Shown piece by piece: positions 12,701 through 25,354 of a stretch of 64,000 nt of DNA. The first letter of the stretch is position 1. Every line of letters starts with the position of its first letter. The DNA is from Eutypa lata (taxonomy: Eukaryota; Ascomycota; Sordariomycetes; Xylariales; Diatrypaceae). The stretch spans positions 62,001 to 126,000 of the forward strand of contig JAKULF010000006.1 of NCBI GenBank assembly GCA_022661535.1, given 5' to 3'. The position numbers were made by a program, and so were the translations under genes. The notes under the pieces are model-generated. The model made no database searches. It was not told where the DNA came from and saw only the letters and a program-made list of their open reading frames with translations.

Positions 12701-14460
12701 CACCTCCGGATGAAGACAGGACGTCATTTTCCCTCCCTCAATTAGTTAACCATTTTCAACGAAAGCATATTGAGCCTTTACATTCCGTGGGCGCCCAGTC
12801 ACTGGATTGGACTGTTGATATGGTTTTAGTACCAGACATATCTACCTTATCTGATATTCGCACCTTGCCTGGTATGGACGGGCTGAAACTTTCACTTTTC
12901 TACGAGGCTTTCCCGCAGCTTCAACATCGCAGTGATGATGTACCAGGAGTCATTATAAGTGCGCCAACTAATGGCTGGGCTAATCAAGAATCACATCCTG
13001 GAGCTATAGGTCATACGTACGGACACTCAACTGGTCTAGTTACCAATAGCTACCAGGCACAAATTTTACCCACCTCTCAATATCATGCTACATCACCGCA
13101 GGACCTCACCAATACCTATGATTCGAGTCGTGAATTAGCCGCCGCTCTAGAGCAACAGAAAGTTGATGCAATCGATGCGAAACAAGTTACATCTCAATCT
13201 ATTGCGGAATCCTTTACAGCTAAATCTAGCGTAGCGGGTAGGTTGCCTTTAGATAACCAAGGCACATCCAATATTCCGAATCCGCGCAGTCGAAAGAAAG
13301 ATTGCAAGGGCCGTCAAACCCCCTCTACCCACTCCAAGAGTCGTAAGGGGGCGAAAGGATCTAACACACCAGGATGTAAATTGGAAGTCTTTAGTGCGCA
13401 AGACCAGAATCAGGGCGCGGAAGAGGAGGAACGTCGCCAAGAAGAAGAAATTCGAGCAATGTGGGCTGCAGACCGTGCTGAGGCGGCTCGCCTCGTCTCT
13501 TCTACCCTTCAGCCAGTTGCAAAAGACGAATACACATCCGAGCCGGTACCACTTCTAGTATCTAATCTTCCGGAAGAGTCATCACCTCGGTCAGCTCTAA
13601 GATCAGATTCCCCAATTCGTTTAGCTCGCATTACGGCCTCCCCCGAAAACCCTATTGACGAATTTGATGAAGAAGACTTGACAGCTGACTTAGTATCTTA
13701 TCTGAATCAGCAAGAGGTGTCTCCAAACGATATAGATCAGCATCGAGGATCTCAGAACGACTTAATTATACACACGCAGCATCCTCCTGAAGGGGGGCTT
13801 AGTCCTAGGTCACAGCCTATCTATGCCGATGACGAGAGACATAGTCACGAACTCAAAAAGACTAGACCGTTACCTCATGCATTGCATGAGCCTCATTCAC
13901 CATCCGGTCAACTTCAACAACAAATCCCTACGGTCTATTATTCCGAGACCAGCCATGACTCTAGGGCGCCTCCAATGGCTCACTATGACGTTGAATATGC
14001 ACAACGTGAGCGAGCTCCCACCCAGGGATACTACCGTGTCTATTCCCACGAACCACGGCGGCTAAGCACTGAGCCTTATGCTGAGCCGTATGAGCTCGTT
14101 CGCGTTCGGAATTCTCAGGGCGAATATTACGTCAGGCGGTCGGCTGGACGCGAATCAACACAAACCTACGTTACCTATGAAACTAGTAGGCCAGTCTATA
14201 GCGAGACACCGGCTCAGTCTCGAGCCTATGAGCAGGATCTACGTTTTGAACGGCCTATGTATGAGGCTGTCTCTAGGATTGATGCTCTGTCACGAGAACA
14301 GACGTACTTGACTGCAGGTAGGGAGACTAGTATAGCCTCCCAACCCATCCACGAATCCGTTTCGAGATATGATGCTGCAACACTCAATGAATACGACCCA
14401 AGATTTCTCACGGCCCAATCAAGCTCCAATGCTGCCCATCATCGTCAGCATCAACGATGA
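9769..14460 (+). CDS. Large F-box protein with zinc-finger-like motifs
   Basis: Three exons (9769-10575, 10634-11123, 11177-14460) encode about 1,526 residues. An F-box-like segment (SLLPAEIWHRIF, residues about 128-165) suggests a Skp1-binding substrate adaptor of an SCF ubiquitin ligase. It is followed by a cysteine-rich patch (CQNKCQFCKKCERAG and CGPC) typical of a fungal F-box subfamily. The third exon carries two C2H2-like pairs: LCNGCEGNN with a following HYAAKH, and MCKACK with a following HFQRKH. Between and after these lie long Pro/Gln/Ser/Tyr-rich regions, a Lys/Arg-rich patch, and an EEEERRQEEEIRAMW coiled-coil-like segment. Both introns are 50-60 bases and keep frame. The start is uncertain: ATGs at 9769 and 9829 are both possible. 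The substrate is unknown, and the ubiquitin role is inferred from the F-box alone. Confidence 0.8.
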
Positions 14461-15348
14461 TATATCAACTAAATGAAAGAGTTTGAGAATCAAACCTGGA
14501 GAATATAGGTGTACCTAGAGAAAACGGTACCTATATATAGCATTGCTCTTGATGGCGTTCATTTGTGGGACGAAACATGGGACTTCGGTGGCTTCATTAG
14601 GGATGAGTTTTTAGAATTGCGAATATGTCGTTCATCATTGGGGCATCAATGACAATGTGTAAATAGCAGATCTGATAACTAATGGCTTAAGTCATTACTC
14701 AAAATCACACCTGCAGACGGGGTCCTGAATGCTACTCTTACCTATGTCTAAAGGTTTTTTTACCTATTCAAGATAACTTCGTATTAAGCGCCGCTATTCT
14801 GAGAATTCCATGCTGTAGGCTGTATGCCTATGTATACATACGTAGGTAGATGCTAGCCCTAGTTAAATCAAGACGAATTAAGGGGCACTTCCATAAGCCT
14901 TTGAGTAGGTATAGTCCAGTATCAATTCAAAGCCTAGGCTTGCTCTTCAACTCCTATAGCGAAAAGGCATTGTTATAAAGATGCGTACGTAATGCACCGC
15001 TTCCCTAGCAACAATAATAGAGAGCTCCAGTTGGTTCAAGGGAAGAAAACGTAATTGCGTCTTGGTGATAGAATCGAACTGAACAAACAGAGATACAGAA
15101 AACCTGACTAGGGTGAGTCCTCAGAAGGACCTAATTACAAGAGCTTTTATTAAGCCCACTCCGATGTAAACTCACATGTGCATATGTCTCTTCCTTCTCG
15201 ACCTAGCCTGTCTCTCTCTTCCGAGTAGTCTCTTGCCTCTGCCATCATCATCGTCATCGTCATCACCGTCTCGTATACACGGCGAAGATCTATCTCATCC
15301 CATTTAATCAGACCTCTTACGCGCGTGAACTCCCATCTTTGCTCAATC
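14461..15348. other. Convergent intergenic region
   Basis: No gene is seen. Sequence is AT-rich with scattered TACCTA/AGGTA words. It should contain the 3' untranslated regions of the flanking genes, which point toward each other. Confidence 0.6.
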
Positions 15349-16809
15349 TCATCCTCCTATCCCCCCTCTTCCCCAGATGTCTCCCTCTAGCACAGCCATA
15401 GCCTCTACTCCATCCGCGATACCAAGCCAGGCGCACAAGTTGCTCCCCGCCTCGAAGACGCGCCAGAGCGCGGTATCCTGCTGGTCCTTCTCCTCCGCTG
15501 CTGCCGCTAACCCAGCTCCGACCCCCGTTGCATCACCATCGATACCAACAGTCTGATCATGCGCTGACAATCCCTCCCCTCCCCCTCCTCCTCCTCCCCT
15601 TCCTCCTCCAGTCGTCATCCCCATTCCTGCCATAGTAGTGGGGGTGATAGTACTACTACTAGTAGTAGTAGAAGACGAAAAGCTCCTCCTCCACTCATCG
15701 CAGTCCCCGAGCGCCACGGTCTCGGCCCAGGCCAGCAGGCTGCTCATGTTCTCGACGGCCAGCCGCTCGACATCGAGCACGTCCAGCCGGTCGCGTTGTG
15801 CGCCCGCCCACAGCATCGTGCAGATCGAGCTGACGTTCTGGAGGAGTGAGGTTGTGGGGTTGGGGATCCCAGTACCACCAGCACCATTATTGTCTGAAGT
15901 CAAAGTGGTGGTAGTAGTAGGGTTGTGATGGTGATGAAAATGATGAGGGTAGTAAGTGTGGTCAGGGTGGTTAGGAGAGGAGTGCTGATGCTGGTGCTGA
16001 TGCTCATCTCCTCCTCCCGCTGCCGACCGCGCCAGCCGGTTCGCCCGGTGCGTCTGCAGGTACGTCTGCGTCGACTGCAGGCACACGTCGTGGATGGCAC
16101 GCACGGCGGCGCAGATGTGGCGGTAGCGGGACTCTTCCACGTCGTCGGAGGTTGCAGACATGCTCACGCTGCCGCGGACGCTGATGGTCGTCTGCGATGC
16201 ATCGTCCATTGTCATCATCGTGTCTGAAGAGGTCTGTCGGCGTGTGTCATCGGGGTGGAGGTTCTCATCAGTGGCGGTAGCCCTTCCAACGAAACGATCA
16301 TGTGCTGCTGCTGCTGCTGTAGTAGTCGTAGTCGTAGTCGTTTGTGCAGAGGGCGAATCATGATAGGAAGTTGTAGGTGTGTAGGAGACTGTAGGCGCGT
16401 GTCTGAGATGTGGTGGTGGCTCGGAGACGGAGGGGACACTGTACTGCTGCGACCTCAGTCCTGACGATAGCTCCCCAGCAATGTACTCTGTTCGTTGTTG
16501 CTGGTTACAGTAGGGAACAGCAGGGACATAAGTAGCCAGGGAAGGGAGTGGGCTTGGAGGTTCAAGCTTGAGCATGGGTGGTAGCGCAGCGTACGGGTGT
16601 GGATCTGGTTCCAGCTCTACAGTGGTAAAGGACCCATACGATGGACGACGGAGAGACACAGAGCTCATATACTGCTGATACTCCCCGAGAATTTGTGCAC
16701 TAGGAGAGATCGGGAGAGGAAGGCAAGGGGAGTCGTGATGAGAAGAGGTACCAACAACTCCACAGATACTTGATCTTTTACTACCCATTGTGTATTTCGT
16801 TTCTTCCAT
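15349..16809 (-). CDS. Hypothetical protein with low-complexity tracts
   Basis: One exon encodes 486 residues. I do not recognise the family. The N-terminal 210 residues are Pro/Ser/Tyr-rich and contain a poly-Thr then poly-Ala run. Two more ordered segments follow: YRHICAAVRAIHDVCLQST near residue 235 and LLQNVSSICTMLWAGAQRD followed by AVENMSSLLAWAETVAL near 325-370. The protein ends with LWRVFEAGSNLCAWLGIADG. Between these lie His/Gln-rich, Ser/Thr-rich and Gly-rich repeats encoded by imperfect trinucleotide runs. The helical segments separated by simple repeats suggest a soluble, possibly nuclear regulatory protein, but that is inference. No signal peptide or membrane span is visible. Frame length and normal termination support a real gene. 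Confidence 0.7.
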   Translation of the reverse strand: MEETKYTMGSKRSSICGVVGTSSHHDSPCLPLPISPSAQILGEYQQYMSSVSLRRPSYGSFTTVELEPDPHPYAALPPMLKLEPPSPLPSLATYVPAVPYCNQQQRTEYIAGELSSGLRSQQYSVPSVSEPPPHLRHAPTVSYTPTTSYHDSPSAQTTTTTTTTAAAAAHDRFVGRATATDENLHPDDTRRQTSSDTMMTMDDASQTTISVRGSVSMSATSDDVEESRYRHICAAVRAIHDVCLQSTQTYLQTHRANRLARSAAGGGDEHQHQHQHSSPNHPDHTYYPHHFHHHHNPTTTTTLTSDNNGAGGTGIPNPTTSLLQNVSSICTMLWAGAQRDRLDVLDVERLAVENMSSLLAWAETVALGDCDEWRRSFSSSTTTSSSTITPTTMAGMGMTTGGGRGGGGGGGEGLSAHDQTVGIDGDATGVGAGLAAAAEEKDQQDTALWRVFEAGSNLCAWLGIADGVEAMAVLEGDIWGRGGIGG

Positions 16810-17182
16810 GTGAGAAGCTCTCTTGCTCGTAACAGATATTATGGAGGGAGAAGCTGGATGGGCTGCTGGTAGATGAAATCGCCCGAGAAGTTCTTGGGGC
16901 GTATGGTAGAGATATTGAAGGGCAGAGTTTTGTTCACAATTTAAATAAAGTGACTGTTATTCTTGCATTTGGAATATTAATAGCTTAGGCGGGAAAAGAG
17001 AACAAACACATCCCAAGGCAGATCAATATTTCTAGCTCTAGAGAAGCTGAGGCGATAAGACTACGGGACTTTCCAGTCGGTGTAAGAAGGCCTAATAATC
17101 AATGAAAAGGGCACAGACGCAGGACACTCTTTTTGAAACAGGACTCATGATAGTTTCTCGGCATTCATTATCTGTTCTAGAT
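16810..17182. other. Intergenic region
   Basis: This lies between the start of the hypothetical gene and the 3' end of the Arp2/3 gene on the same strand. No coding region is seen. It is likely promoter plus 3' untranslated sequence. Confidence 0.55.
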
Positions 17183-18349
17183 CTAAGTGTGCCAGATGAC
17201 AACCCTACCATCCACTCCGCTCGCTTTGTATGAGGTGTCAGCCTCCGTGAGACAAGCCTAGGAAATTGAAACAAACAAGGGTAATGGGAATGACTTACTG
17301 CTGAACTTGGTCACAGAGCCACCGCTAGATTCGTAGACACGGACAGTGGAGATGGTGTTCTGGTGGACCGTCTTCAGTTGAATGTCGTCTTTGACTTTTC
17401 CCTTCAGGTCCATGGACCGGAACATGTTCAAGGCAGATTCCTCGCGGGTATCACCCAAACCTGGACGGGCTTTGGCCTCTAGGGTGCCACTCAGCTGCCA
17501 TCCCGAAGGCCCACCTTGGAATCGGAAAGCTTCGCAATCGTATCCAGCGGCAATGATCTCACTTTCTCCATTCCATATCAAGCTCATGAAAGGCAGCAGC
17601 TGGGTGTTGACACTGACGACGGCACGGGGTGGTTGCTCAGGACCGGTGGGGTAGACGATAGTGATGCTGCTGTCATGGGCGGCGAATGCAAGGGCGTCTC
17701 CGCTTGGCGAGAAGGCGACAGAATGTACCCAGCCGGCAGAGCTGTTCAGATACTCGCCACACACAGTGTTGAAGGGCAGACGCTCGCCCCATACGCTCGG
17801 CTCGGGACGGGCATCGATTCCCTTGATAAAGCTAGAGAAGACCCGGGCATGGGCGTCGGTTGATCCGGCAGCGAGGAGAACCGAGTTGGGATGCCAGCTT
17901 ACGGTGGTGATGGTGCTTCGGATGGGCTTCTTCAGGTGCTTGGAGACCCACCAGTCGTTCTCCTCTTCGAAGTAGCAGATAGCAATGACCCTATCACCGG
18001 AGCCGACGGCGAACTTGGTCTCAGACGGAGACCAGCGCACGAAGGTGGCGGCCCGGGCGATTCGGAGGAGAACAAGGGTAGGCTTGTAGCCGGTGGGAGA
18101 AGGCTCCCAGACTAAGGCATTGCGGTCTTGAGAGCAAGTGACGATGCGGCCGGAGTTGGGAGCGATATCAACACTGGTAACGGTTTTGTCGTGTCCCTTC
18201 AGTTCGTCCTTTAACTTGAAGGCAGGGCCCACTCGGCCATAAAGCTCGACCGAAGAGTCTTTGGCGACTGCAAGCGTGTTACGATCGGCGGAGAAGGAAT
18301 GGTCGGCAACGGGATGGTGGAAGAGATGGTGAACTTCGGGAGCAGCCAT
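17183..18349 (-). CDS. arc40: Arp2/3 complex subunit 1 (ARPC1/Arc40)
   Basis: Two exons (17299-18349 and a 41-base terminal exon 17183-17223) encode about 363 residues. ARPC1 is the WD40 propeller of the Arp2/3 complex, which nucleates branched actin filaments at endocytic sites and hyphal tips. WD repeats are visible throughout: GHDKTVTSVDIAPNSGRIVTCSQDRNALVWE, ATFVRWSPSETKFAVGSGDR, TTVSWHPNSVLLAAGSTD, VHSVAFSPSGDALAFAAHDS. The diagnostic ARPC1 loop SALNMFRSMDLKGK is present. Reading through the donor would lose the last blade. Splicing GTAAGT to an AAAG acceptor gives KFSTSGVDGRVVIWHT and a stop, which closes the propeller. The terminal intron is 75 bases. Confidence 0.94.
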
Positions 18350-19004
18350 TGTCGGTTACGAGGACCCTACTTGATGTTTATTTACATATATAATGATGCG
18401 AACGATGCAGATGTGATAGGAGTATAGCTCTCTACTATCACAGGAGAAGAAGGCCAGTCTGGCTGGGATAAGTTGTTCCAAGGGGAGATGTCGTTAGGGA
18501 GGTATGTACGTACGTAAATGAAGAGGTGTAGGTAGCCCAGCCGCCCACTAGCTTTGGTGGGGAGCAATGCTGCGTCACGGACCCCACTAACGTTAGTTAT
18601 GTTGTGGCTAGTGAAAAAGCTATGGCTGAATAACCAGAGTACCTGTTAAATGGACCACCAGACCACCTAACTAGAGCTAGACACCCCACCCAGCCACCCC
18701 TGTTATCAGGTTAGCATCGCCAGCCAACGCCAAACTGAAATATTGAAAACGTTCGTCAGTATTTATTAGTCCTTCATTGTCGTTAACTACCAGGTAGGTA
18801 GGTAATTCAACATTAATTCCACGTTAATTCACCAAGAATATTTCTCCTTTTTGAATATTCCTTGGGTTTTCATTTACTCCTTGTCGATCGACGCGATCTC
18901 ACTCCCCTCCACTTGACGTTTTGTGGCAGGCAATGACACGGTAACACCACGAAGAGCAAGGCGCAAATACAAATCTAAGAGGTCTCAATCGGGGATTCTT
19001 ACAA
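18350..19004. other. Divergent intergenic region
   Basis: This is the shared upstream region of the Arp2/3 gene (minus) and the U2 snRNP gene (plus). No coding region is supported. It contains a short TAGGTAGGTAGGTAA run near 18790-18805. Confidence 0.6.
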
Positions 19005-19677
19005 ATGGCAACAGCAACGACGACAACGAGACCTGGTGGGAAGCTACCTCCGATTCCTCCCAACCAAACACTCTACGTTACAAACCTACCCTCAGCCAAA
19101 ATTCAAAAGCCGGATCTAAAGACGGGTTTATATTTGCTATTTTCCACCTATGGCGTGGTACTCGATGTCGTTGCCCTAAAGACCATCAAGATGCGCGGAC
19201 AGGCTCATGTCGTATTCCGCGATGTTCAGGCAGCTACTCAAGCAATGAGAGCATTGGAAGGCTTTGAATTCCTTGGTAGAGAGCTGGTAAGATATATTCA
19301 ACTATCCCCTTGACCGCTGTGGACGAAGCTAACATAGGTCACAGCGAATTCAATATGCCAAATCAAAATCTGACATGATCGCTAAACTTGACGGTACCTA
19401 CAAGCTGCCGGGATCTGCTGCCGCCAATGTTGAGATGACAGAAACCCAGCATAGCATCTTCAACGCCCCTCCGCCCTCCTCATCCGCCGCTGGTGCTCCC
19501 TCTACTACAGCCGCAGCACCTCCCCCGCACGGTCTACCCTCCAGACCATCTCAGAGTACAGATCAAGCCATGACTGAGGCTAAGAGTCCCGATAACCGTG
19601 GCCAAAAGCGCCCCCGCGACGAGGAAGAAGAGAGTGACGAGGATGTAGCTATGGAGGAGGATAGCGACGAAGATTAA
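19005..19677 (+). CDS. msl1: U2 snRNP B''/U1A-like RRM protein
   Basis: Two exons (19005-19286, 19345-19677) encode about 204 residues. The family binds a hairpin of U2 (or U1) snRNA within the spliceosome. The single N-terminal RRM has RNP2 LYVTNLP and RNP1 RGQAHVVF, the U1A/U2B'' signature, and after splicing continues into LRIQYAKSKSD. This is followed by a Pro/Ala-rich linker and an acidic tail (EEEESDEDVAMEEDSDED). There is no second RRM, unlike metazoan U1A and U2B'' but in keeping with the short fungal B'' proteins. The intron has a GTAAGA donor and an ACAG acceptor after a CTAACAT branch site. It is convergent with atg10, with 136 bases between the stop codons. The choice between U2B'' and U1A is by family likeness. 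Confidence 0.9.
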
Positions 19678-19813
19678 TCTTCAATTAAGTCGAGGGGGCA
19701 ATTCTTCGCCCTAGGGATTCTTTTGGGATATACGTCAACAGATGTATTTCTGCCATACCCCCGAACCCTAGGGTTCAGCTGTTTCATGCAGTACCATACC
19801 AAATTCTTCCATC

Positions 19814-20770
19814 CTAGGTCATTGCAATCTCCTTTGGGACCCAGAGTCCTACGGAACCACCCACCAACCCGAGCCATGTCATCAGGTAGTCTTCTTTGGG
19901 GCAGTCAAAGTGGACCATGGCATCTCCAAGCATGCAAGGATGGACGAAGAATGACGGTACACCGGTGACAGGATGATGCTGTACTTGCACTATTAGTCAT
20001 GAGGTAGAGACAATAAAACTCTTCGTGGCGTGGGATCTTTTAATTAACTCGTTCCACAGGGCGAAATCACAAACAGTTACCTACATCAGCTGAGATGCCA
20101 CCAATTCCGCTTGGGCTGCGTATGGAGCCCTTGAACTGGTCCGGCACTAGGCGTCGGATTACTGTTTCGATGTCTAAGGCGGGCTCGTCAGCTGGTAGGT
20201 TGTGCAGACTGAACCATAGGCATGGCGCGCGATATGTTGGGTGAAGATGGATCTCATAAACGACGTAACTATGACTGTCGAGATATCTTATTGGCCGAGA
20301 TGTTTGCCTTAGAACGACGTCCTATAAGTGAGCTATAAGCAACAATGCCAAAATTTCTTTGTCGATGAGGGCCAAAAAAAAAAAAAAAAAAAAAGTGCTT
20401 CACTAACTCTATCCGAGTCTTCCATTTCGACCATCATTTCATCTGTCTCTATTAGGTTGTCGTCAGGGTGATTTTCTTGTGCTCCCCCACCAAGACAGAA
20501 GGTGCCCAGCTGTGATGCTAGCTCCTCGTCTGCTGTGTTTTCATCTAGTGGTTGCGTGATCTGTAAGAATGTGACGAAGTCCGAATCTGTTGCTGCAAAA
20601 GACATGTTGAGTGCCGTATGAACGTTGAGCCGCCATTGCTTCCGTAAAGGACCGAGTGTAGCTCTGCAGTATCTGCTATCTAGGAGGTGACATGCTTCTG
20701 CGAATTCCTCTTGCGTGAGATAGGGGTAGTGCTGATAGGCTGAACGGTTGTGGCTTGTCGTGTTCTCCAT
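19814..20770 (-). CDS. atg10: Autophagy E2-like conjugating enzyme Atg10
   Basis: Three exons on the minus strand (20408-20770, 20085-20321, 19814-19978) give about 254 residues. Atg10 transfers Atg12 to Atg5 in autophagosome formation. Exon 1 has an N-terminal helix and WRLNVH. Exon 2 has YEIHLHPTYRAPCLWFSLH. Exon 3 has HPVTGVPSFFVHPCMLGDAM, where the Cys of HPC (about residue 215) is the catalytic thioester site. The tail, YLMTWLGLVGGSVGLW, also fits the family. Intron 1 (86 bases) contains 21 consecutive T on the coding strand. A naive frame runs into it and yields a spurious poly-Phe end. In intron 2 I chose the GTAGGT donor and the TACAG acceptor. An alternative pair, GTAACT to TAG, adds four residues (VVQV) and also keeps frame. 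Confidence 0.88.
20374..20394. repeat. 21-base poly-A run inside atg10 intron 1
   Basis: Twenty-one consecutive A on the plus strand, read as poly-T on the atg10 strand, where it may serve as an unusually long polypyrimidine tract. Length may vary between isolates or through sequencing slippage. Confidence 0.9.
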
Positions 20771-21893
20771 CTCTACCCGTTCAAGTATAGCACAATAGTG
20801 ACTTGAATATCGTTTCTAGCTGGTAGAAACTCTCAAGGCCTTTATACTACCTTTCAGCGGATACCTGAGACACCTGCTAGATAAGGTAGATAGATACCTT
20901 CCCAAAGTCTGGCTAGGCGGGGAGTAGAGGTTCGTAGAGGTTCGAGCTCTAACTAAGGCACACATAGATCAACCTATACGAATCATCAGTATAGCTTCAG
21001 TTAATATAAATTTAAACTGCATACATGCTTAACTATGGAATGAAAGCGTGTCTAGCTATTATACAAGTATTTTTCAAATCCTCCAAGAGGCGGGATCTCT
21101 GTACGTATGTAGTGCTCTTCCTAACGTCTCTTCGTTGTATGCTGGCGGGGCTGTTTCCACAATCTGCTAATAACCTGGCGAACTACATACCTGTATGTAG
21201 GTACATACTTTCAAAGTTGAATGACATATACGGATTAAAGCTTTCCACTACACATACCTAAGTTATGAATCAGTGTAAAATAATTCGATTTCGCAGCTTA
21301 GATATGAAAGTTTGGTAATATATTTATATTTACATTTTTTATCAATGGTCGTATTTATTCTTTAAACGATTCTATTACTAGTTATACAGTTACCTACGTG
21401 CCTATCAGGTAGGTACATACTTATTTAAAGGTGATCAAGGCGATCGAAGCCCACTTCGATTAGTGCATCGGGTAAAAGCAACATCTAAAACGGGTCGTGC
21501 CAAGAATTCCAAACTGTCCTTTCGCGGAAAAGTGAATTGATTAATCGATAAGTACGAGCAGTTGGTCGTCCTATCCCTACAGTAAGTACCTACTTATTAT
21601 TCGCCCTACAAGGTCCTTGCACGTAGGTCTTTTCGGTCATACGTAGGCCAAATCCGCCTGGCCGTATCGAAGTTGGACGAGGCCCCTACTTCCACAAGTC
21701 CAATTTCCAATGTCGATTATTTTAAGTGTATGAGTAGATGTATCATTCCTTCGACGCGAACGATCAAACGAACCGAGGTCTAAGATATACGTCCGACCGA
21801 ATAAGCTGTTTGGTAGTCTTTACCTTTCTTCGAGACATGATTGCGGCTATTGCCGTTGAATGCTCCTAAGGTATCATAGAGACTGCCTGCTCC
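20771..21893. other. Divergent intergenic region
   Basis: No gene is seen between atg10 and the mannosidase. The middle is AT-rich (around 21280-21380). The small frame at 21025-21261 has no coding features. Promoters of both flanking genes should lie here. Confidence 0.6.
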
Positions 21894-24242
<2,349 letters not shown>

Positions 24243-25354
24243 AAATTATCACGTATGAAATACCTTAAACTTTTTGTTAAGATGTCAAAATCCCTGACAC
24301 GCCCATGGACGTGATTCTGGGTTGTGCTTATGCTAAGATTACATACCTAGGTAGTAATGTCTATTATACATAATATATTGTATCTACCTAGTATATATGA
24401 TGCGTGTTTAAGTTACCTGACGACCCTGTAAAAATAAAGCTGTCCTACACATGTAAATATAAGTACGTAGGTATGTAAGTATAGTGAAATCCAAACAACT
24501 ACATGATACCTTAGGTAAGTATTTACTTATGATAGATTGATGGTCTCGTGACAGAGAGAATAACATGTACATATGTAGCTTAGCTGATATCTGTATGTAC
24601 CTTACCTTAAATTATGGGGTTACGAAGTATAGTGTGGAATACTTCGTATCTATGTGGTGGATCCAAGTACCCATGCTGTCATGGTAGCTGATATGGTGAT
24701 GGCGGGATGTGCTGCCAGGGGACCCTTTATGTTAGTTATCAGTAAGTAATGACCGAGCCCTGAATTGACCAGCTCTCCGGGTTCCCCACTTCAATTGGTC
24801 GTTATCTAAGGTGTCAGGTACTTTGCAAATATGTAGATCGATCGCATCAACTGAACCCTAAATGTACTGTAACCAAATCAACCCATTTTCACGATAATCA
24901 TTCATTTCACTCAGTTCACAGCACGGGGTAAGAGAGACTTTAGCTCGTTGCCGATATTGGCATTACACTTTTCTTGCAGTATATAGATACTCGCCCGTAT
25001 AATCCAAGGTACCTATAACTTAGCAACTACGAAGTACTCAGTCTAATCGCTAGATATATAGCTACATAATACATATAGCAAACGAAGATAACGGCGTCGG
25101 TGACCACGATAGTTACGACAACCCTCTTTCCGTGCGCCCTTGTGCGCCCATGCTTGTGTATATCGTCAAGCATATCCGTTACCATCATACACTTACTTGA
25201 CGCCGCATGAGTTGCCTGATTTGGGTTCCGGCCGTCATCAGCCGTGTCCCATTTCGATATCATCCTCTCTCCGATCCCGTCACTTCAGATACTTAAAATA
25301 TAGGAACATAAATAAATATATATATACGTGCCTATATAGGTCTGCAGGGATGAA
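24243..25354. other. Intergenic region
   Basis: No coding region is supported. Sequence is AT-rich with many TACGTA/TACCTA words. The distal part probably holds the permease promoter. Confidence 0.6.

Noticed and set aside
15900..16464. Overlapping open frames on both strands within the low-complexity gene
   Set aside because: Trinucleotide-repeat DNA is open in several frames at once. The 486-residue frame is the only one with full length and ordered segments.
20333..20407. Poly-Phe C-terminus on the atg10 first exon
   Set aside because: This is intron 1 read as coding. A GTTAGT donor precedes it and downstream exons restore the Atg10 domain.
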